Assembly: GCA_041390625.1 (NCBI GenBank) | Contig: JAWKPM010000002.1 | Location: 1-64,000 of the forward strand | DNA length: 64,000 bases | DNA from: RBC038 sp041390625 | Lineage (GTDB): Bacteria > Chloroflexota > Dehalococcoidia > UBA2979 | Direction: 5' to 3' | In this document: piece after piece, positions 49,766 to 58,242 of the stretch | Layout of the letters: every line of letters begins with the position of its first letter | Numbering within the stretch: the first letter of the stretch is position 1 | Made by a program: the position numbers and the translations under genes | Notes under the pieces: model-generated | What the model saw: only the letters and a program-made list of their open reading frames with translations | What the model was told of the DNA's origin: nothing | The model's database searches: none

Positions 49766-51778
49766 CTAGGCCCTCGCGGCTGCCGGCGCGGTCGCCTCGT
49801 CACGCACCGTCGAGGGTGCGCGCGACGGTGCGAAGGCGATGAGCCCGCCCACGATGTAGATCGCGCCGCCGATCCAGAGCCACGCCAGCAGCGGGTTCAC
49901 GAACACCTGCACCTGCGCCACGCCGTTCTCGTCCCAGCCCTCGACGAAGGCGTAGAGGTCGTGGGTCAGCGTGCTGTGCAGGCCGACGATCGTCATCGGT
50001 TGGCCGCTGAAGTTCACGAACAGCCGGCTGCCGGGCTCGAGGTGGTCAATCACCTCGCCGTCGCGGCTGACGGAGAGCGGCACAATCACCTCGGAATCGA
50101 TGCCGTTCGCCACACCGGCGCGCTGGAAGATGCCCTCGTTCGTGAAGGTCATGCCGGCGAACTCGAACGACTCGCCGGTGCCGACCGAGGCCCGCGTCTG
50201 CTGCTGGTAGACCGTCGAGGCCATCGCGCCGATCGCGATGATCGCGACGCCGATGTGCACGAGGTAGCCCCCGTAGCGTCGTTGGTCGCGCTCGAACAGC
50301 CCGAAGAAGGCGCCCGGCCACGAGGCGACGCCGCCGCCCCTCGAGGCTCGCACGCCTCGTGCGCCGATGGCGTACTCGCGAACCGTCACGGTGACGACGG
50401 CCACGGCGGCGCACGTCGTCGCGAGCGCGAAGGGGTCGTGCATCCCGAGCACCGCGAGCACGACGCCTGCGAGCACGGTCACGAGGACGGGCGCGCGGAA
50501 TCGACGAACGAGCGTCGCCGTCGCCCCCTGCCGCCACGGCATCACCGTCCCGACGGTGATGAGCGTGATCAGCACGATCAACAGCGGCCCGGCGACCTGG
50601 TTGTAGAACGGCGGGCCGACGGTGATGCGCGAGCCATTGATGAGCTCGGAGAAGACGGGGAAGAGCGTGCCGCCGAGCACCACGAGGGCGATCGCGATCA
50701 GCACGTAGTTGTTCACCACCAGCGTCGTCTCGCGTGAGGCGAGCGAGACGAAGTCGCCCTCGGCGCGCAATCGAGGGGTGCGCCACGCCATCAGCCCCGC
50801 CGAGGCCGCGAGCGTCAGCCCCACCAGCCCGAGGAAGTACGGCCCCACCTCGGACTGCGCGAACGAGTGCACAGAGGCCACGAGGCCGCTGCGGACGTTG
50901 AATGTGCCGAAGACGGCCAGCGCGAACGCCGCCAGCACGAGGCCGAAGTTCCACGACTTCAGCATGCCTCGACGCTCCTGGACCATCATCGAGTGCAGCA
51001 GTGCCGTCAGGGGCAGCAGCGGCAGCAGCGCCGAGTTCTCGACCGGGTCCCAGCCCCAGAACCCGCCCCAGCCGAGGACGGTGTACGCCCACCACGCCCC
51101 GAGGAAGTTCCCCGCCGACAGGACGACCCAGCTGAACAGCACCCAGGGTCGCGCGACGCGAATCCAGGCGTCGTCGGTGCGGCCGACGACGAGCGCCGAT
51201 CCAGCGATCACGAACGGCACCGCCGTGCTTGCGAGGCCGGCGAGGAGCATCGGCGGGTGCACGAGCATGCCTCGATCGACGAGGAGGGGGTTCAGGCCTC
51301 GACCGTCCGCGAAGTCGAACCGCGAGACCTCGAAGGGCGACGCGAGGAAGGCAACCGCCACGAGGAAGGCGGTGAGCACGATGCCCGAGGCCGCGACGGC
51401 GTGGTTCGCGCCCCACGCCATTCGAGGCAGCGTGCGCAGGGCGAGGACTGCCAGGAGGACGGCCGTGACCCATGTCCAGAACAGCAGCGACCCGGCCTGG
51501 CTGCTGTAGAGCGCGGCCCACTTCATATGCGGCAGCATGTCGGCGGAGGACACCGAGGCGACGTAGGCCAGCGAGAAGTCGTCCCTCAGCAACGCGGTCG
51601 CAAGCGTCCCGATCGCGAGCGTGACGAAGATCGCAGCCACGACCACCGCGCGGCGCCCCGCCGCCCCGAGGTCGCCTCGGCGGGTGCGCACGGCAGCGAC
51701 GCCGGCCACGCCCGCGAAGATCGAGGCGCCCAGCGCGGTCAGCACGGCCGAGGCACCTACCGTCGCCAGTACGTTCAT
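49766..51778 (-). CDS. ccmF: Cytochrome c heme ligase subunit CcmF
   Basis: The 670-residue protein has about fifteen transmembrane segments and the WWD heme-handling domain (WWAYTVLGWGGFWGWDPVENS, split by one loop, about residues 220-240), with conserved His in HPPMLLAG and LHSMMVQERRG. It joins heme from holo-CcmE to CxxCH motifs of exported cytochromes. A large extracytoplasmic loop (about residues 525-640) precedes the last helix. It starts 25 bases after ccmE. Confidence 0.94.
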   Translation of the reverse strand: MNVLATVGASAVLTALGASIFAGVAGVAAVRTRRGDLGAAGRRAVVVAAIFVTLAIGTLATALLRDDFSLAYVASVSSADMLPHMKWAALYSSQAGSLLFWTWVTAVLLAVLALRTLPRMAWGANHAVAASGIVLTAFLVAVAFLASPFEVSRFDFADGRGLNPLLVDRGMLVHPPMLLAGLASTAVPFVIAGSALVVGRTDDAWIRVARPWVLFSWVVLSAGNFLGAWWAYTVLGWGGFWGWDPVENSALLPLLPLTALLHSMMVQERRGMLKSWNFGLVLAAFALAVFGTFNVRSGLVASVHSFAQSEVGPYFLGLVGLTLAASAGLMAWRTPRLRAEGDFVSLASRETTLVVNNYVLIAIALVVLGGTLFPVFSELINGSRITVGPPFYNQVAGPLLIVLITLITVGTVMPWRQGATATLVRRFRAPVLVTVLAGVVLAVLGMHDPFALATTCAAVAVVTVTVREYAIGARGVRASRGGGVASWPGAFFGLFERDQRRYGGYLVHIGVAIIAIGAMASTVYQQQTRASVGTGESFEFAGMTFTNEGIFQRAGVANGIDSEVIVPLSVSRDGEVIDHLEPGSRLFVNFSGQPMTIVGLHSTLTHDLYAFVEGWDENGVAQVQVFVNPLLAWLWIGGAIYIVGGLIAFAPSRAPSTVRDEATAPAAARA

Positions 51779-51803
51779 GCGACTCCCGCCGGATAGCTCG
51801 GCG

Positions 51804-52223
51804 TCACGAGGTCGGCGTTGGTGTCCCGGTCAGGAACTCGTCCTCGTGCTTGATGATCACGGAAGAGGCGTCGATGACGCCGGGCCCGGCGGCCAACCCC
51901 TCGACCACGACGAAGGCGTTCGGCCCGAACAGGTTGGGGATCGCGCCGTCTGGGTAGGAGATGGTCATGCGTTCGCCGGCCTCGCCTGCGATGTCGAAGC
52001 GCACCGGCCGGCCGCCCTCCTCGACGATCGTGCCGTCGACGACACGGCCGCCGACGCGCCATCGATGGCCGACCGGGTCGATCTCCTGCGCGAACTCTTC
52101 GGGTGTGACGTAGTAGGAGAGGGAACTGCGCGCTGAGGAGATCGCGAGCGCCGAGATCGCGATCGTGGCGACCAGGAGCACGCCGATCAGGCGGTTGCGC
52201 CGGCTGGCCAGTACCCCGCTCAT
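51804..52223 (-). CDS. ccmE: Cytochrome c maturation heme chaperone CcmE
   Basis: The 139-residue protein has an N-terminal membrane anchor (LIGVLLVATIAISALAI) and a beta-barrel OB domain (RVGGRVVDGTI, PVRFDIAGEAGE). The heme-binding His is in IIKHEDEF near residue 127, the place of KHDENY in E. coli; the following Tyr is Phe here. This is the His-type, not the Cys-type, chaperone. It starts 18 bases after the TlpA-like gene. Confidence 0.88.
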   Translation of the reverse strand: MSGVLASRRNRLIGVLLVATIAISALAISSARSSLSYYVTPEEFAQEIDPVGHRWRVGGRVVDGTIVEEGGRPVRFDIAGEAGERMTISYPDGAIPNLFGPNAFVVVEGLAAGPGVIDASSVIIKHEDEFLTGTPTPTS

Positions 52224-52241
52224 CGCCGCTCCTCGAACCTG

Positions 52242-52796
52242 CTACGAGCGCTCGGCCGCGGCCGGGCCGATGGCGCCGAGCTTCTCGTGCAGCACCTCGG
52301 CGGTGATCTCGCCGAGGTACTTCTCTTCGACCTCGAGGCCGGGGCGCAGGAAGAACGCCTCGGGAAGCCCGTAGACACCGTATTCGAGGTACACGTCTCC
52401 CGCCACGTCTCGCAGGACCGGGAACGTCATCCCGAACTCGTCCACGAACTCTCGCGCGCCCGTTTCGCTGTCGAGCATGTTGATGCCGATGAAGGCGTAG
52501 CCGGCCGCCTCGTACTCCGCCCACAGATCCTGGATGACCGGCGCCTCGCTGCGGCAGGGCGCGCACCAGGAGGCCCAGAAGTAGAGGAATACCGGCCGGT
52601 CGGCGTAGTCCGCGAGTCGGACGGACTCGCCATCGAGCGACTCGAGGCTGAAGTCCGCCGCCGAGGTGAATCCGGCGTCCGCTTCTCCGAGCTCGGGTCC
52701 ACCGATGCCTCGGGACATCGCGATCGCGAGCACCACCGCCAGCGCGAGCCCGCCGGCACCGATGACGATCGCTACGAGCCGTCCCCCGCGCGGCAG
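52242..52796 (-). CDS. Thioredoxin-fold TlpA/ResA/CcmG-like protein
   Basis: The 184-residue product has an N-terminal anchor (LVAIVIGAGGLALAVVLAIAM) and a thioredoxin domain with ASWCAPCRSE (about residue 82), a cis-Pro in YGVYGLPEAFF and the FIGINMLDSE insertion typical of the ResA/CcmG branch, which keeps cytochrome c thiols reduced. There is no ATG, GTG or TTG at a sensible place; a CTG at 52796 follows GAGGGAG by eight bases and gives a proper signal anchor, so I use it. Open frame continues upstream without similarity. It is the first gene of the ccm operon. Confidence 0.75.
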   Translation of the reverse strand: MPRGGRLVAIVIGAGGLALAVVLAIAMSRGIGGPELGEADAGFTSAADFSLESLDGESVRLADYADRPVFLYFWASWCAPCRSEAPVIQDLWAEYEAAGYAFIGINMLDSETGAREFVDEFGMTFPVLRDVAGDVYLEYGVYGLPEAFFLRPGLEVEEKYLGEITAEVLHEKLGAIGPAAAERS

Positions 52797-52929
52797 TGCC
52801 GTTTCTCCCTCGTGCGCCCCGTGCTCGGATCTCGTGGGCCGCGGCAGGCCCGTGAACCATCGTAGCCCTCGGTCCTGCTGCCCGCCTTTGCACTCGTCAT
52901 GACGGTCAACAACGAGGGACTGGTGCAAC

Positions 52930-52958
52930 TTGACCAGACGGCGGCCGGATGGTCGAAT
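52930..52958 (+). promoter_or_regulatory. Candidate promoter of the cox operon
   Basis: TTGACC (52930-52935) and TCGAAT (52953-52958) are separated by 17 bases. Transcription would start near 52965, about 75 bases before coxB. It lies in the 244-base divergent gap between the ccm and cox operons. The minus-10 matches only four of six consensus bases. Confidence 0.4.
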
Positions 52959-53040
52959 GCGCACCGGTTGGGCTCGGCCGCTCCGGAGCCCGTCAGGACG
53001 GTCGCGCCGGGCGGCCGGCCTCGTGTGTGGGAGGTAGCCC

Positions 53041-54072
53041 GTGCGCCAGTTCGTTGGCATGCGGCGAGCCATCGCCGCCGCCGCGTTTGTGCTCCTCGCG
53101 TTCGGACTGGCCGCCTGTAGCTTTAGCGACGCCCCCCAGACCACGATCGCGCCTCGGTCGGACAATGCCGACTCGATTCAGAGCGTGTACGTGATCGTGT
53201 TCTGGCTCGCCGTGGTCGTCTTCATCGGCGTCATGCTCGCCACGATCGTGTTCGCGCTCATGTTCCGCGAGCGCGCCGACCGCCAGGCGAAGCAGTTCCA
53301 CGGCAACGCCCGCCTCGAGGTCCTGTGGACCCTCATCCCGGTCATCATCGTGGTGATCATCGCGGTGCCCACGTTCAACTCGCTCGCCGAGACGTCGGCC
53401 GCGCCGCCCGAGGACGCGCTGCACGTCGAGGTCATCGGCCACCAGTGGTGGTTCGAGTTCCGATACGACAACGTCGGCGGCGTCGAGCAAGTCGTCTCCG
53501 CCAACGAGCTCCACCTGCCCGTCGACCGTGCCGTCGACTTCACCCTCAAGTCTGCCGACGTCATCCACTCGTTCTGGGTGCCGCAGCTTGGTGGCAAGGT
53601 CGACCTCGTGCCCGGTCACGAGAACGACCTCTGGTTCACGCCAAACACGGTGGGCGAGTACCTCGGCCAGTGCGCCGAGTTCTGTGGCGACTCGCATGCG
53701 CTGATGCGCTTCCGCGTCTTCGTGCACAGCCAGGCAGACTTCGAGACGTGGGCCCAGAACGAGGCGAGTGACGCGGTCGAGCCGACCGACGAGGCCATCA
53801 TGGCCGGTCAGGCGGCCTTCCTCGGCAACGCGTGCATCGGCTGCCACACGGTGCAGGGCACGACGGCCGTCGGCCAGGTCGGCCCGAACCTCTCGCACGT
53901 TGGCGCACGAACCACGCTGGCCGCCGGGATCATGGACAACACCCCGGAGAACATGGCCAATTGGATTCGCAACGCGCCGAGCATCAAGCCCGGCTCGATC
54001 ATGCCGGCGTTCCCCGCATTGAGCGACGAAGACTTGCAGGCCATCGTGGCCTATCTGCAGAGCTTGAAGTAG
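53041..54072 (+). CDS. coxB: Cytochrome c oxidase subunit II with fused cytochrome c (caa3 type)
   Basis: The 343-residue protein has a lipoprotein-type signal (FGLAACSF), two transmembrane helices (about residues 46-72, 96-112), a CuA domain with HSFWVPQ and CAEFCGDSHALM, and a C-terminal cytochrome c domain with CIGCH at 265-269 and a Met axial ligand in SIMPAFPALS. The fusion defines a caa3 oxidase that takes electrons directly from a small donor. GTG start with GGGAGGT six bases before it. The cytochrome domain needs the neighbouring ccm genes for heme attachment. Confidence 0.95.
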   Translation: MRQFVGMRRAIAAAAFVLLAFGLAACSFSDAPQTTIAPRSDNADSIQSVYVIVFWLAVVVFIGVMLATIVFALMFRERADRQAKQFHGNARLEVLWTLIPVIIVVIIAVPTFNSLAETSAAPPEDALHVEVIGHQWWFEFRYDNVGGVEQVVSANELHLPVDRAVDFTLKSADVIHSFWVPQLGGKVDLVPGHENDLWFTPNTVGEYLGQCAEFCGDSHALMRFRVFVHSQADFETWAQNEASDAVEPTDEAIMAGQAAFLGNACIGCHTVQGTTAVGQVGPNLSHVGARTTLAAGIMDNTPENMANWIRNAPSIKPGSIMPAFPALSDEDLQAIVAYLQSLK

Positions 54073-54122
54073 GCCTGAAGTAGCAGCGGCCGGCCGAGTA
54101 CCAGGCGACCAGGAGGCGATTG

Positions 54123-55919
54123 ATGGCGACAGCGGCAGGCACGCTCCCGCAGTACGGGACGCATACTGGTCTCTGGTCGTGGATCACGACGGTCGACCAC
54201 AAGCGCATCGGCACGATGTACTTGGTGACCTCGTTCAGCTTCTTCATCCTCGGAGGCATCGAGGCGCTGCTCATCCGCTCGCAGCTCGCCGTCCCGGACG
54301 GGAACGTCATCGACGCCGAGCTCTACAACCAGCTCTTCTCGATGCACGCCCTGACGATGATCTTCCTCGCCGTCATGCCGATGGCCGCCGCGTTCTTCAA
54401 CTGGATGATCCCGTTGATGATCGGCGCCCGTGACGTCGCGTTCCCGCGCATGAACGCGCTGTCGTACTGGCTCTACCTCTTCGGCGCGCTGCTGCTGACC
54501 AGCAGCTTCTTCTTCACGGCTCCCAACAGCGGCTGGTTCGCCTACGCGCCGCTCACGACCCTCCAGTACGGCCCGTCGCAGGCCATGGACTTCTACGTCG
54601 TCGGCCTGCTGATCCTCGGTATCTCATCGGTGGCGGCCTCGCTGAACTTCGCCGTCACCATCATCAACATGCGCGCGCCGGGCATGACGATGATGCGCCT
54701 CCCCGTCTTCGTGTGGATGACGCTCATCATCGCCTTCCTGCTGTTCCTCGCGCTGCCGCCCCTGACGGTGGGCCTCATCCAGCTGCTCTTCGACCGCAAC
54801 TTCACGACGCACTTCTTCATCCCGGACGGCGGCGGTGACCCGATTCTGTGGCAGCACCTCTTCTGGGTGTTCGGTCACCCCGAGGTCTACATCCTCATCC
54901 TGCCGCCGATGGGCATCATCTCCGAGGTCATCCCGACCTTCTCCAGGAAGCCGCTGTTCGGCTACTCGGCGATGGTGTTCGCCGGCATCGCCATCGGCTT
55001 CATGTCGTGGGCCGTGTGGAGCCACCACATGTTCACGACGGGTCTGAACCCGATCCCGCGCGCGATCTTCGCGGCGAACACGATGCTCATCGGCGTGCCG
55101 ACCGGCATCAAGATCTTCAACTGGCTCGGCACGATGTACGGCGGGAACATCCGCTTCAACACCGCGATGCTCTTCGCCGTCTCGTTCATCCCGCTCTTCA
55201 CCATCGGTGGCATCTCCGGCGTCATGCACTCGTCGCCGCCGATCGACGGTCAGCACCAGGACACCTACTTCATCGTCGCGCACCTGCACTACGTGCTGGT
55301 CGCCGGCGCCGTGATGGGGATGTTCTCCGGCCTCTACTACTGGTTCCCGAAGATGACCGGCCGCTTCCTGAACGAGACGCTCGGCAAGTGGAACTTCTGG
55401 CTGATGTTCGCGGGTGTGAACCTGACGTTCTTCCCGATGCACTTCCTCGGTCTCGCCGGCATGCCGCGCCGTATCTACACCTACGCCGACGGCATGGACT
55501 GGGGCTTCTGGAACGCGGTGGCGACCATCGGAGCGTTCACCCTGGCGCTCGGCGTCCTGTTCTTCATCATCAACGTCTTCGCCTCGCTCCGGAAGGAGCC
55601 GACGGCGTCCGACAACCCGTGGGACGCGCCGACCCTCGAGTGGGCCACGAGCTCGCCGCCGCCCGAGCACGACTTCGACGTCGTGCCCCCCGTCCGCGCG
55701 CGCGACCCGCTGTGGTACGACCGTGACCACGGCATCGCCCGACCCGAGCCGACGGACGAGCACATCCACATGCCGCCGCCGTCCTACTACCCGATCCTGC
55801 TCGCCGCCGGTGTGCTCATGCTGGGCCTCGGACCGCTGTCCAGCCTCGCCGTGACCGCCCTCGGCGTGCCGGTCATCCTCTACGCCATCTGGGGCTGGGC
55901 CCTCGAGCCCACGCACTAG
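54123..55919 (+). CDS. coxA: Cytochrome c oxidase subunit I
   Basis: The 598-residue protein has twelve core transmembrane segments and the A-type heme-copper motifs: FGHPEVYILILPPMG (CuB His and cross-linked Tyr, with the Glu of the D channel), HHMFTTG (two more CuB His) and HLHYVLVAG (heme a3 and heme a His). An extension after the core (from about residue 490) ends in one or two further hydrophobic segments (YYPILLAAGVLMLGLGP, ALGVPVILYAIWGWAL), beyond the usual 530-550 residues. AGGAGG lies seven bases before the ATG. Confidence 0.96.
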   Translation: MATAAGTLPQYGTHTGLWSWITTVDHKRIGTMYLVTSFSFFILGGIEALLIRSQLAVPDGNVIDAELYNQLFSMHALTMIFLAVMPMAAAFFNWMIPLMIGARDVAFPRMNALSYWLYLFGALLLTSSFFFTAPNSGWFAYAPLTTLQYGPSQAMDFYVVGLLILGISSVAASLNFAVTIINMRAPGMTMMRLPVFVWMTLIIAFLLFLALPPLTVGLIQLLFDRNFTTHFFIPDGGGDPILWQHLFWVFGHPEVYILILPPMGIISEVIPTFSRKPLFGYSAMVFAGIAIGFMSWAVWSHHMFTTGLNPIPRAIFAANTMLIGVPTGIKIFNWLGTMYGGNIRFNTAMLFAVSFIPLFTIGGISGVMHSSPPIDGQHQDTYFIVAHLHYVLVAGAVMGMFSGLYYWFPKMTGRFLNETLGKWNFWLMFAGVNLTFFPMHFLGLAGMPRRIYTYADGMDWGFWNAVATIGAFTLALGVLFFIINVFASLRKEPTASDNPWDAPTLEWATSSPPPEHDFDVVPPVRARDPLWYDRDHGIARPEPTDEHIHMPPPSYYPILLAAGVLMLGLGPLSSLAVTALGVPVILYAIWGWALEPTH

Positions 55920-55963
55920 CGCCGAACGACTTCGAGGAAGCGCAAGGAACTCAGGAGCACTCG

Positions 55964-56662
55964 ATGGCAGCCGAGGCGCACGCCGCACCCGTACATCACG
56001 CGACATCGACCGGTACCGACAACCGGAAGCTGCTCATGTGGCTCTTCCTGGCGTCGGAGTGCCTCTTCTTCGGCTCGCTGATCGCCTCGTTCCTCGTCTT
56101 CAAGGCGCGGATGGTGCTGCCGCCGTTCCCGCACGCGCGCGAGATCGACTCCAGCCTGCTCGCGGGGCTCCCCGAGGTCATTCAGGAGCAGTGCGCGCAC
56201 GTCGTCTCGGACACCCTCGTCGAGTGCCACGGCATCCTCGACATCCCGGTCACCTCGGCCAGCACCTTCGTGCTGCTGGGGAGTTCGCTCGCGATGGTGC
56301 TGGCGGTGTACGGTGCGCAGCACAGCCGGCCCGGCATGATGAAGGCGTGGCTCCTCATCACGGCGCTGCTCGGCCTGACCTTCCTCGGCTTCCAGGTCTA
56401 CGAGTTCCGCACCTTCGGCTCCGAGGGACTCAACCTCTCGACGAACCAGTTTGGCGCCTCGTTCTTCGTCCTCACCGGCTTCCACGGCACGCACGTGGGC
56501 GTCGGCGTCGTCTATCTGCTGTCGTTGCTGGCAGCGTCGTTCCGACGCAACGGGCTCGGCCCAGAGGCCGGATTCCACGTGGAGACCGCCGGCCTCTACT
56601 GGCACTTCGTCGACATCGTCTGGATCGTGATCTTCACGGTCCTGTACCTCATCCCGTCGTAG
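55964..56662 (+). CDS. coxC: Cytochrome c oxidase subunit III
   Basis: The 232-residue protein has five to six transmembrane segments with subunit III features: KLLMWLFLASECLFFGSLIASF, GSSLAMVLAVYGAQHSRPG, FHGTHVGVGVVYLL and the final GLYWHFVDIVWIVIFTVLYL. A loop with two Cys (EQCAHVVSDTLVECHG) is unusual for subunit III and could form a disulfide. AGGAG lies eight bases before the ATG. It follows coxA by 44 bases. Confidence 0.94.
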   Translation: MAAEAHAAPVHHATSTGTDNRKLLMWLFLASECLFFGSLIASFLVFKARMVLPPFPHAREIDSSLLAGLPEVIQEQCAHVVSDTLVECHGILDIPVTSASTFVLLGSSLAMVLAVYGAQHSRPGMMKAWLLITALLGLTFLGFQVYEFRTFGSEGLNLSTNQFGASFFVLTGFHGTHVGVGVVYLLSLLAASFRRNGLGPEAGFHVETAGLYWHFVDIVWIVIFTVLYLIPS

Positions 56663-56690
56663 GCCTCGGGCACCGAGGAAGGGACCGCGC

Positions 56691-57011
56691 ATGACCACCA
56701 CCGAGCACCACGAGTCGGCGGCCCACGAGGGCCTCGGCCCTCGTCAGTACGTCACGATCTTCGCGATCCTGACCGTCGTCACGGTCATCGAGCTGTGGCT
56801 GTCGTACTCGGACATCGGCGGCCTGCTGATCCCGCTGCTGATCCTGCTCTCGGCCTTCAAGTTCGTCGTGGTCGTCGCCTACTTCATGCACCTGCGCTTC
56901 GAGCCGCGCATCCTGAACCGGCTCTTCGCCGGCGGATTCGTGCTCGCGACCCTCGTGCTGTTCGCGCTCATCTCGCTCTTCTGGAACGACATCACGCACC
57001 CCCTCGGTTAG
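56691..57011 (+). CDS. Cytochrome c oxidase subunit IV (prokaryotic type)
   Basis: The 106-residue protein has a polar His-rich start and three transmembrane helices (VTIFAILTVVTVIELWLSY, GGLLIPLLILLSAFKFVVVVAYFMHL, LFAGGFVLATLVLFALISLFW). This three-helix layout with FKFVVVVAYFMHLRFE matches the COX4_pro family (CtaF/CoxD). It is the last gene of the cox operon and is followed by a strong hairpin. Confidence 0.88.
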   Translation: MTTTEHHESAAHEGLGPRQYVTIFAILTVVTVIELWLSYSDIGGLLIPLLILLSAFKFVVVVAYFMHLRFEPRILNRLFAGGFVLATLVLFALISLFWNDITHPLG

Positions 57012-57034
57012 TCCGAGGCGCTCGAGGACAGACG

Positions 57035-57062
57035 AACGGGGCCCGCGCAAGCGGGCCTCGTT
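57035..57062. terminator. Hairpin terminator after the cox operon
   Basis: AACGGGGCCCGC and GCGGGCCTCGTT pair over twelve positions (one G-U) around the loop GCAA. It lies 24 bases after the last cox gene. The sequence after it is CTCGTTCG rather than a run of T, and it may also serve ctaG, which converges from the other side. Confidence 0.65.
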
Positions 57063-57127
57063 CTCGTTCGCGCGCGTCGCGGCGAGCCTCGAGGTCGTTG
57101 GAGCCTCGAGGCGATCGGGGTGGGGCG

Positions 57128-58045
57128 CTAGTCGCCTGCCTCGGCGGTGGCGAGCGCATCGCGTCGCGCGTCCGCTTCGCGCTGTGACGCCTCGGACTTC
57201 TGCGTCCAGACGAAGAACACGATCCCGATCGCGATGAGGTACATCATCAGGCTCGGGACCCACATGATCATGCCGCCCACCACCTGGTCGGTCGCCAGCG
57301 ACATGTCGAAGACGGGGGGCACGCCGCCGTAGGCGTCCTCGTACAGCACTCGGGACGAGTAGGTGATGAAGGCGCCCATGAAGGCCTTCGGCGTCGCGAC
57401 GGCGAAGAGGAACGCCATTCGCATCGGGTACGGCAGCGGGGCGTGCAACGGTCGAGGGTCGATCACGTTCCACCACACGAGCATCGCCGAACCGAGGAAC
57501 GTGAGGTGCTGGACGTCGTGGATGTAGCCGTTCGTGACCGTGGCCGCGTACCAGCCCGGGAAGAAGTGCCACGAGTAGAGCGTGACCGTGTACGCCACGA
57601 AGGCCGTCACCGGGTGCGTCAGCCAGCGGAAGCCCGTGCGCACCACCGAGGCGTTGAACACCGGCTCGAGGACCGCGCGCCGCACCCCTCGAGGGATGCC
57701 GCGCAGGATGGGCGTCGTCGGCGCGCCGAGCAGGATGAGCGGCGCGGCCACCATCATCAGGAGCTCGTGCTGCACCATGTGGAACGTGAAGTGATGGTCC
57801 GCGAGCCAGTGCAGCGGCGACAGCAGCGCCAGTAGCACGATGAGCACGCCCGAGATGAACGAGGCCGTGCGCCACGCCGAGTGCGGCCGACTGCGCTCCC
57901 GCCAGCGATCGAGGCCGTGGACGTAGACCGCGATGAGCAGCGCCGCGGGCACCAGCAGCACCGGCTCGAGGTCCCACGCGCCCCAGCGCTCGCCGATGAC
58001 GTGCGAAACCGCCTCGACCGTGACGGATGGTGCAGGGATGGCCAT
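57128..58045 (-). CDS. ctaG: CtaG-family cytochrome c oxidase assembly protein
   Basis: The 305-residue protein has seven transmembrane segments and the caa3_CtaG motifs: SPLHWLADHHFTFHMVQHELLMM (shown in part; His-rich, about residues 75-97), LYSWHFFPGWY, HDVQHLTFLGSAMLVWW and RMAFLFAVATPKAF. The His clusters fit a copper-handling role in building CuB or CuA. It converges on the cox operon, which supports the assignment. This is the Bacillus-type CtaG, unrelated to Cox11. Confidence 0.92.
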   Translation of the reverse strand: MAIPAPSVTVEAVSHVIGERWGAWDLEPVLLVPAALLIAVYVHGLDRWRERSRPHSAWRTASFISGVLIVLLALLSPLHWLADHHFTFHMVQHELLMMVAAPLILLGAPTTPILRGIPRGVRRAVLEPVFNASVVRTGFRWLTHPVTAFVAYTVTLYSWHFFPGWYAATVTNGYIHDVQHLTFLGSAMLVWWNVIDPRPLHAPLPYPMRMAFLFAVATPKAFMGAFITYSSRVLYEDAYGGVPPVFDMSLATDQVVGGMIMWVPSLMMYLIAIGIVFFVWTQKSEASQREADARRDALATAEAGD

Positions 58046-58170
58046 GCAGCCAGTGTCGCGCCTCGGGGCCGGTCGCGCACCTGCGAGCGCCCCTCGCCAG
58101 CCTCGGGAGGTGGGGGTGGGACCTCGATGATTGACGCGCGCTCGTCGCGCTCTCTACGATTCGTGGTGCG

Positions 58171-58197
58171 GAGTTAGTGTACGAAGTACGCTAACTC
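58171..58197. promoter_or_regulatory. 27-bp near-perfect palindrome upstream of nadE
   Basis: GAGTTAGTGTAC and GTACGCTAACTC are inverted copies (one mismatch) separated by GAA. It ends 45 bases before the nadE start, where an operator or transcript hairpin would be expected. It is AT-richer than its surroundings. No known consensus fits; regulation of NAD synthesis is the obvious guess. Confidence 0.5.
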
Positions 58198-58242
58198 GGG
58201 CCGACGGCTCGACCGGCACGCGGCGGGCACCCGGGAGCTTCC

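Noticed and set aside
54624..56006. A 460-codon open frame opposite coxA
   Set aside because: Low-complexity Arg/Glu/Val/Asp composition and a certain coxA on the other strand.
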